The notes beneath the pieces were generated by a model that worked only from the letters and a program-made list of their open reading frames with translations, was not told the DNA's origin and ran no database searches. A program made the translations under genes and the position numbers. This document shows, piece by piece, positions 57,196-64,000 of a stretch of DNA of 64,000 bases. The DNA is from Silene conica (lineage: Eukaryota > Streptophyta > Magnoliopsida > Caryophyllales > Caryophyllaceae). How positions within the stretch are numbered: the stretch's first letter is position 1; each line of letters opens with the position of its first letter. The DNA is taken from positions 74,823,460-74,887,459 of the forward strand of contig CM055317.2 in assembly GCA_029255685.2 (NCBI GenBank). Direction: 5' to 3'.

Positions 57196-60087
57196 CTATC
57201 CGCTAAAGATGCGGAAGATATCCGACCACGGCTTCTGACGACATGCCGTAGTCTCCACGGTTTTTGCTTTAGTAGCAAAACACATCTTCTTTCCGCCGTC
57301 GCAAAGCATATGCGACGGTCTCTCCTCCTGAGCTTGCCTCCTCTTCTTCTTCTCCTTCCGATCCACGACGTCTGGATCCTCATCTTCTTCATAGCTTAGG
57401 CATCCCATTCCTCCTCTCTGGATGATGACTTCCTTCACTTTGGGTTTCCCCAAACCAGTTCCTGCAATGGTCATAATAGAAGTGTCCTCCCTACTGCTCC
57501 CAATCTGGGGCGGAGGTGTAAAAACAGATACAGGAACAGGTAATAAAGATGGAGAAGTAGTGATGACCTCATACTTCTTCTCAGAAGTGATAGCATTACA
57601 TGTGATGGGGGTCATAGCATCCTTCTTCCTATAAGATAGGTCATAGATAATAGAATGCTTGCCTACTTTGAAGGTTAGAGTCCCAGTGCCTACATCTATA
57701 ATGGCACCTGTAGTGTGAAGGAAAGGTCTTCCTAAAATTATAGGTATATGGGCATCCTCTGGGATGTCCAAAACTACAAAGTCAACTGGGAAGAAGAATC
57801 TGTCAATACGGACAGGGATGTTTTCCAACACTCCTATAGGTTCCATAGATGTGCGATCTGCCATCTGGACTGTCATACTGGTCACTGCAAATTCGGTCAT
57901 TCCTAGTTTTAAGGCAACGCTTAGGGGCATGACACTTATACTAGCACCTAAGTCGCACAAAGCCTTCTTAACTGGGAAGATTCCTATATTACAGGGGACA
58001 GAAAAACTACCAGGGTCTTCCAATTTATGAGGGGCTATGACATGTGATAGAAAGCTAGATGACTCTTCAGTGAGGGCCACCGACTCAACCTTTTCTAGAG
58101 ACCTCTTTCTTGACAAAAGCTGTCTCATAAATTTAAGATAAGAAGGAACTTGTTGAACTAATTCTAAAAACGGGACTTGAACATTTAATGAACGAATCAC
58201 ATCCTTAAATTTGTCAAAAGATACCTGATCCTTTGAAGGCACGAGTCTTTCTGGGAAAGGAGCAGCTGAGGACTCAGTATTTGCAGCCCTTTTTAGAAAC
58301 CTGGGGGTCTTGTCACCCCGGAAAAGAAAATCCCGTAAGTTATTTGGTAAATCTGGACGAAAGGGAACTTCGGGTTCTGCTTCAGTGGTCGGTCGACCAG
58401 TTTCTTCGGTCGGTCGACCAGTTTCTTCGGTCGGTCGACCAGTTTCCTGTTCAGGTAAAATTTTCGGGTCCTGATCTGTGGTCGGTCGACCAGAATCTTC
58501 GGTCGGTCGACTGCCTTCGCTGCTACTCGCCTTTTTTTCTTTCTCGCTCCCCACCTTAGCTCCACTTCGCAGGGAGATGATGTTTAGAGTCTCTTTTTTC
58601 TGCTCCGGTTTGGTTGGAAGCTGACGCGGAGCCCTAGTATCATTCTTGCTCGCAATTTGAGCGATCTGGGACTCTAACATCTTCATCCCTGCCTCTCTAG
58701 CCTGTGACTCCTTCTGAACCAACCCGATAAGATTTTGGATAAGAGCATCTGTGTTGGGTGGTGGATTAGAAGGTGGTTGAGGGTTGAAAGGTGGTCTTTG
58801 AAAATTTTGTTTATGTGGGGGTACATATGTGGAATTTTGCTGAGGTTGCATGTGTTGTGGGTTTTGAACATTCTGGCTTGTCCACCTTAAGTTGGGATGG
58901 ACATTATTATTATTCGGGTCATAGAAATTGTTCCCACAATAGTGTTGAAAAGCGGCGCATGTTTCATTAGATGAAGTACAGAATTTTGACACATGCCCTT
59001 CTCCACCACACCTCTTACAAGCAAAGGGTCCGTCCTGAACGGCGTTTACTTGGTATATTCCTCCCTTGCTTCCACTTCCTAGATCGAGCTTTCCTGCAGC
59101 CTCAAATTTTTCTAACTTAGCTGTCAAGGCCTCAATTGCTGATAGGTTGTATTCAGATTTCCTCTGGTTTCCTCTAGAAGTACCATGCTCAGCGCGGTGC
59201 ACAACAACATCTTCTATCAACTTGAGACCCTTAGTCTCTCCTGAATTATCTTGGAATCTCCCATTAGCTGCAGCATCTAGATAGGCCCTGTTGTCATCGT
59301 AGAGGCCATTCTAGAACTGGTTGCAAAGAAACCATTGTTCGAATCCGTGATGTGGTATGGATCGAACAAGTCTCTTGAACCTGTCCCACGCCTCGCTAAA
59401 GTCTTCATTGGGACCTTGCTTGAAATTGGTAATCTGCGCCCTCAAAGCATTAGTCTTTGATGCAGAATAGTATTTCCTGTAGAATGCTAAGGCTAAGGTG
59501 TTCCAATCTGTGACTCCCGCAGCAGTGCGGTCTAGATCTCTGTACCACTCTCTCGCAGAGTCCCTAAGGGAGAAGATAAACATGGTCTGTTTAATCTGAT
59601 CCTGCGTCACTCCTTCTGGGGGTGCTATAGAGCATATGTAATCTGTGAAGATTTCAATATGCTTAGCAGCATCCTCATTGGCCGAGCCTCCAAATTGGTT
59701 TCTTTCAACCATAATTATGTAGGCGGGCTTGGCCTCGAATGGCTTCCCAGTACCTGCAGGTAAAGTGAACCCTTTGTATAGGTCCTTTGCCTGAGGCATG
59801 GAGTGACTGGCAATAGTAGCTTCTTCTGCCATATCCTCTTCTTCTTTAGGAAAAACTGGAAAGTAGGTAAAAGGTGGTGATTTTGGTGAAAGTGGGTTGA
59901 TGGGTGAATTTGGTTGTGGTGTTTTTGGTGAAGATGGTAATGATGGTTGTTCGAATAAGTCTTCTTGAAATAAGGAAGATGGTGAACCTCTTTCCTGATT
60001 TGCTAGAAGTTGCTTTCTTCTTTCTCTAAGAGTCCTCTCAATTTCGAGGTCAAGTGGTAGGAGTTCTCCTTGAACTGACCTGCGCAT
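57196..60087 (-). pseudogene. gag-protease frame of the Ty3-type element, one internal TAG
   Basis: This is a single 963-codon frame starting with ATG at 60087. Residues ~110-258 are a Retrotrans_gag domain (SAREWYRDL, NEDFSEAWDRFKRL). A TAG at 59311-59313 (codon 259) follows; the same frame continues with YDD/DAAANG-type gag sequence. A zinc knuckle, CKRCGGEGHVSKFC, is near residue 357. A Pro/Gln-rich linker and palindrome-encoded repeats follow, then a retropepsin-like protease with DLGAS near residue 710 and ILGRPFL further on. The frame ends ~200 residues later in a Lys/Arg-rich tail without RT. The TAG lies mid-gag, unlike programmed readthrough sites at gag-pol borders, so I read it as a mutation. 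Confidence 0.9.
58386..58514 (-). repeat. In-frame palindrome repeat inside gag-pro
   Basis: Five GGTCGGTCGACC-type units, three with exact 21-bp spacing, lie inside the coding sequence between zinc knuckle and protease. Because 21 is a multiple of three, they encode GRPTEET repeats. They are the same DNA motif found in the LTRs and in the copia B leader. Confidence 0.9.
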
Positions 60088-60188
60088 AAGATGGAAACTA
60101 CAAGAAAAAGGTGAGAAGGTTTAAGAAACAAAAAGTTCCTTAAACAAAGAGAAACAAAAACAAAAAACAATAAACACTGGCGTCACCT

Positions 60189-60205
60189 CCCCGGCAACGG
60201 CGCCA
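60189..60205 (-). promoter_or_regulatory. Primer binding site, tRNA-Asp
   Basis: The plus strand reads CCCCGGCAACGGCGCCA, the 3' end of plant tRNA-Asp(GUC) with CCA; the element strand is its complement and lies five bases from the 5' LTR. Asp priming is known for Athila/Tat-type Ty3 elements. Confidence 0.9.
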
Positions 60206-60210
60206 AAATT

Positions 60211-61763
60211 TGATGCCCGTCGTTGAGGGTACCAAAGATAAAATTTATAATTCCTAACTTTAACAATAGATAGTGAAAGTCAGGGTCGAACCACAAGGAG
60301 GTGGGGAATGTTTATTGTTTGATGTGAATGTTTAAAGTAACAATTTTGGGGGTTTGATTGATTGATTACTATATCTAAGGCAAAGATTAAAATAAAACAA
60401 ATAATAAAAGATGAGAATAAAATATAAAAAGGGATGCTAGGATGTTTGGGTAATAAATAGCTAAGGTAATATAAATCCTAAGGTCAACATGTATTGCAGT
60501 CGCGTAAGGGGGTGTAACATATCTTTTTAAGTCTATGCTACCTAATAGCTCCTTTCGGCCTATGCTATTAGTGCCTAGGTCTCACAATTATTGGGTGTCA
60601 ACAATAAGGGTGATTCCTAAATCTCAGGTCACATACCTTTCAGCCTTGAGTAACCTATCCGTCTTAAGGTGTAAACCAATGCCCTTCCCGTATTTTTCAA
60701 TCTTGGGTAGGTCATTACTAACATCCTACAAGTCTCCTTATGGTCTCATTGCAGGATATTATAATTGACAAGAAAAGACGAAATAAGAATACATGCGCGG
60801 GTGGTCGACCGACCAGCTACTCCAGTCGGCCGACCACGACCTCGGTCGACCGACCAGCTATTCCAGTCGGCCGACCGTGGTCCTGCTACAAGTCGGTCTT
60901 TCGAATTTTATTTACCTACGCATATTCATCCCCTACATCCTAACATATGAAGATTAGCTACTCATGGTTGTTAAGACGATTATGAAAACGGGGTTAAACA
61001 TGGTAAACATAATAAATAATCTAAGCATGCAAGATTCAATAAAGCTTGGGATTTCTATCTTAATTGAATGCAAAGGTAATAAGAACAATAATAAAAACTA
61101 GATTAAAGAGTAATTACCACAATTGGAATTAAGGCAGAACGGAATAAACTTTATTGAATGCTTGAGAATTCTCTGAAGAAGATAAAAGATGAACTAGATG
61201 GTAAAAGATTGAATAAAAGATCCTAAAGTATGATAATAGATATCAAGCATACATAACCCTAATCACAAGATTTGTTTATATAGGGTATAAAACTAAGAGT
61301 TTCCTAAAAGCTCTAATTCTACTTAATTTCCGAAAAGAATCGTCTGGGCTTCTGCTGAGGTCGGTCGACCTACTATGTGGGTCGGTCGACCGCTTCTTTC
61401 TGGGCTTCTTTTATTTTTGGCCTTCCTTGAGATTTTGGGCTTTATTAAAATTCAGGCCTGGTCGGCCGACCCGTTTAGCTGGTCGGTCGACCGCCTCCGT
61501 ACGGAAATCTTCGGATTTCTTCTTGTTTTGACTTTTGGCACTTGACTTTGACTCCAATTGACTTTCTATTTGTTCCTTAATTAAGCAAAAGACTTGAGGA
61601 TATGGATTTGGTGCTAAATCGTCTCTTTTCCGCATAAATCTGCAAAAGTGCATAAAAATACGAAAGTACACGATTGTTGGGAAATAAAGGCTAAAACATA
61701 GTAAATGAGCGACCAAATACGTGTAAAAATAGATGTAAAACATCATAAAATAGACACGTATCA
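60211..61763 (-). repeat. 5' LTR of the gag-pro element
   Basis: This 1553-bp LTR is nearly identical to 53631-55183. It has palindrome clusters at about 60802-60876 and 61358-61492. As the 5' LTR on the minus strand it would drive element transcription. Confidence 0.95.
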
Positions 61764-61768
61764 CAAAC

Positions 61769-62104
61769 ACTCTTGTTTCACTGTTTAAACAAATCTCAAG
61801 AAAATTAGGGTTTGAGAGCATTCTTCTCCCATAACCCAGATCTCACATCTAAAACTCAAAAGGCTCTCCCGATATTGCAAGGCAGTTGGAGAGGATTTCT
61901 AGCACACGCGGCAACGTCTCAATCTAAGTCTTGGGTGCAAGTTATAGGAGGGAATTTGTGTTAATTCCTGTTCTTAGGCCTTTCGCACAAGGACTAAAGG
62001 TTGTACTCTTATTCGTATCTTTTTAATCTTATGACTATATACACGACTGTAACTTTCATTATAATCCTGCAACTATAGGGCGAATACACGTTTGATTCCC
62101 CACA
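61769..62104 (+). repeat. 3' LTR of copia C, last part
   Basis: The LTR continues here after the gag-pro element and its repeated CAAAC, ending CCCCACA at 62104. No differences from the corresponding part of the 5' LTR were seen. Confidence 0.93.
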
Positions 62105-62287
62105 CAACTAACTTATAGAGTCAATGCTATTGCATTTATAGTGTAGTAAAATTTATAGGAAATTTACGTTATTAGTGTAGTGGGGTCGAATTAATGATAT
62201 TGTTTTCAAATAAAAACTTAATAACTATTGAATTCTTATTCAAACTCAACAATAATAAGAAAGACTACTACCTTAATTAATTCTATA
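62105..62287. repeat. Harbinger spacer, part 3 of copy 3
   Basis: This begins with the target duplication CAACT and completes the spacer up to the ORF1 stop. It carries variants that differ from copies 1 and 2 (for example GTGGGGTCG with one fewer G). Confidence 0.78.
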
Positions 62288-63457
62288 CTAAAAAAATCTA
62301 TTTCTAAACTCCTCCTTCAACTTCTTATACATTTCTTTTTCATCTTCATCTAGGACGGGCTTAGCCATAAGCATATTAAGAAACCGAAATTTAGCATCCT
62401 CGTCTCTTTGTATTTTCCTTTCTTCTTTTCGCTCCCTTATCAATTCAATCATTCGTTCTCCTAATGAGTCCCTTTTCTCGGCAATTTCTTTAATAGATGC
62501 GTGGAATGTGTCGAGATTCATACTAGAAGAGCTAGAGGCTTCCTTGCCCTTTCTTTTTTTCGCTTTTTTAATACCCTCGGGTCGCTCCTCTGTCGGTGTA
62601 TCCGGTTCAGATCTCTTAGAACTACTCTCACTCGTCGAGGATAGTTGATTGTTCCACGGTTGCCATTTTTTCTTTTTTTTCATCAATGCCCATATACATG
62701 CATTAAATTAAATTTATTACCGTTTTTTAATCTACGAAAGCTGTCATGAGCATCGTTCTCGACATCTTCTTCTGTTTGTCCACTTTTTTTATTTCTTTGA
62801 CACGCAACATAGACACCAACCCATTTTGAAACAGTTTGATTGATATGATCCCATCGATTTTGTAAGGATTTCAGAGACGTTTTTTTAAATATTGTCGGGA
62901 TTACTTTCTTGAGCTGCTTCATAGAGCTCCATAATATTACTCCACAGTTTTTTAAATGTTTGATTTGTTCCATTTTCTACGTCTCTTCCGGCATTAATGT
63001 AGCCGGATACAAGTGCAATATCTTCTGATATAGACCAAGCCAACTTTGTTTGTTGCTTCCTTGTTGACATCGGGTTATTGTTGAGATGATTTCCTTCCGG
63101 AAATAATAGAACCGCAATGTCCTCGTCAATTTCTTCATGATGAGGTCCTCTTATTTCTGTAGTAGGAGTTGCATTTGAGCTACCGTCTCCTGGTGAATGT
63201 TCAACTTGTTCACAAATATGTTGAGACATGGGAAACTGGGGTGAGTTATGATGAAAAATATTGCCATCAAAGAAAATTTGTTGGGGAGAATTTTGAGGAT
63301 TATTAGTTTGATAATGGGGTCTTTGTGGATTGTGATATATTAATTGAAATTGAGGATGATAAGGAAGATTCGGATCAATGGGGATTCTCGGATTAACTTG
63401 ATAGTTTAAATGAAAATTTGAGTTAGTATTTCTATAATTTGGATTATTGTGATTCAT
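62288..63457 (-). pseudogene. Harbinger ORF1: Myb/SANT-like DNA-binding protein, frameshifted
   Basis: This is the second protein of plant PIF/Harbinger elements, which acts with the transposase by binding DNA and aiding its nuclear entry. ATG at 63457. An Asn/Pro/His/Gln-rich N-terminus (to ~residue 135) is followed by a SANT-like domain starting at LAWSISEDIALVSG. The frame shifts by one base in an A/T-run near 62893; the domain continues as SLQNRWDHINQTVSKW. A second frame change near 62690 leads into a Lys-rich stretch and the NAM-associated type C-terminal helix region (about 62288-62510). It is the only full-length ORF1 in the window. Confidence 0.85.
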
Positions 63458-64000
63458 AATTAAATTTTTTTTTTTTGCCTAATGAAAACAAAATAAGAAT
63501 TGATTTTTTGACATAATATGAGATGAAAATGAGTGCTTATTTATAGAAGAAAAAAATACAAAATTGAATAGAATTAGTTGAGAATGCATTTAATACACAT
63601 AATTTATCAACATCAAATATACACTAAATCCATGCAATGAATACATTTCATACGTAAGAAATGTAGTAGTTACTACATGATTCCACATTTCCACTTGCAA
63701 TATAAAATGTAGTAGTTAATTATCATTAACGAAAATTCAAACATGCAATATACGAATAACGTAAAATTATTATCGTACAATATACGAAAAACGTAAAATT
63801 ATTAGCGTATAATATACGAAAAACGTAAAATTATTCCACTTGCAAATTTTATACATTTATTTTAATAAAAATTATGTAAAATAAAAATTACATGCATCAA
63901 TCCTATTGGATGTTGGGCACAAGGGCCAAGGTTGTACTTCCTCTAAAAATAGAGGAAGTCATCCTCTTCCTCCTTCAAAGAGGATGGTTAATATAAGTTC
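63458..64000. repeat. Harbinger right sub-terminal region
   Basis: This is AT-rich sequence upstream of ORF1, presumably with its promoter. About three ~33-bp units containing ACGTAAAATTATT lie at 63746-63835. A perfect hairpin (CTTCCTCT/AGAGGAAG) is at 63937-63958, followed by CATCCTCTT words like those beside the left terminus. The terminal repeat itself is not reached. Confidence 0.65.

Larger units (their letters stand above)
53631..61763 (-). mobile_element. Non-autonomous Ty3-type gag-pro retrotransposon (no pol)
   Basis: This 8133-bp element lies on the minus strand. Its two 1553-bp LTRs (53631-55183 and 60211-61763) have about four differences by eye, TG...CA ends, and target duplication CAAAC (53626-53630 and 61764-61768). 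The primer binding site pairs with tRNA-Asp. The internal region holds gag and aspartic protease but no reverse transcriptase, RNase H or integrase, and the 2 kb after the protease is non-coding. The gag type and Asp primer resemble Athila/Tat-type Ty3 elements. It must rely on a partner for replication, like known LTR elements that keep gag but lack pol. Confidence 0.93.
45369..62104 (+). mobile_element. Ty1/copia retrotransposon C, 3' LTR split by a gag-pro element
   Basis: The element is flanked by CAACT (45364-45368 and 62105-62109). The 5' LTR is 45369-46359 (991 bp). The 3' LTR is in two pieces, 52976-53630 and 61769-62104, also 991 bp in total. I counted nine differences between the LTRs, so it is older than A and B. 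It uses the short LTR form although the upstream polypurine tract and 74-bp stretch (52902-52975) are present. Its gag-pol has one nonsense codon. Confidence 0.95.
22274..64000 (-). mobile_element. PIF/Harbinger transposon, rebuilt and split by nested insertions; right end outside the window
   Basis: The left end starts GAGCATGTGCATTG next to TTA (22271-22273), the target site expected for PIF/Harbinger. The sub-terminal CATCCTCTT words recur near 63960-63990, so the right terminus should be just beyond 64000. Native parts are 22274-23333 (transposase C-terminal side), then 29624-30523, 44967-45368, 62110-62287 (spacer) and ORF1. Between them lie a duplicated segment plus CACTA copy (23334-29624), a LINE with copia B inside, and copia C with a gag-pro element inside. 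Both genes are on the minus strand, ORF1 upstream of the transposase. Confidence 0.85.

Noticed and set aside
60189-60205. Perfect tRNA-Asp 3' end as a possible tRNA gene
   Set aside because: Only the last 17 bases are present, next to an LTR; it is the primer binding site.

Overview
The window is plant nuclear DNA, almost certainly from a eudicot. It is AT-rich and made almost entirely of transposons: Ty1/copia elements primed by initiator-Met tRNA, a Ty3-type gag-pro element primed by tRNA-Asp, a plant L1-type LINE, CACTA and PIF/Harbinger DNA transposons and a hAT MITE. Nothing fixes the species; Caryophyllales would be a low-confidence guess. The only candidate host gene is a 64-residue secreted peptide at 21018-21212.

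Layout. 1-812 is the end of an old LTR. 813-2405 is a PIF/Harbinger fragment (transposase N-terminus, spacer, ORF1 tail). It joins at 2405/2406 to a CACTA transposon that runs to its right terminus at 20232: tnp2-type transposase 2880-6223, then a second gene ending in a Ulp1-like protease, 6800-19561. Copia element A (6866-15497, minus strand, 5-bp target duplication AGAAG) sits in exon 1 of that second gene. 20233-22273 is mostly single-copy sequence holding the small peptide gene and a hAT MITE (21515-22131, 8-bp target duplication).

A second Harbinger starts at 22274 beside a TTA and probably ends just beyond the window. It has been rebuilt: transposase, spacer and ORF1 tail run into a 4.6-kb CACTA copy (25021-29624), after which the Harbinger restarts inside its own transposase (29624 onward). 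It then continues as spacer and ORF1 (62288-63457), but the spacer is split twice. The first insertion is a LINE (30524-44950), itself split by copia element B (34998-43821). The second is copia element C (45369-62104), whose 3' LTR is split by a gag-pro Ty3-type element (53631-61763). Nearly every insertion has target duplications that I could read, so the nesting order is well supported.

The main points of interest are as follows. (1) The rebuilt Harbinger looks like break repair copied from the neighbouring CACTA/Harbinger chimera; many shared variants group copies 1 and 2 against copy 3. (2) The copia family carries two polypurine tracts and two LTR starts 74 bp apart, and element B has LTRs 74 bp longer than A and C. 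(3) Copia leaders carry arrays of short TCGA-centred palindromes at fixed positions. The motif is CACTCGATCGAGTG in A and C but GGTCGGTCGACC in B, and the latter is also scattered through the unrelated gag-pro element, even inside its coding sequence.

Most genes are dead. The exceptions are the gag-pol frames of copia A and B, which are open over 1343 codons with LTR pairs that look identical or nearly so by eye. All comparisons here were made by eye.
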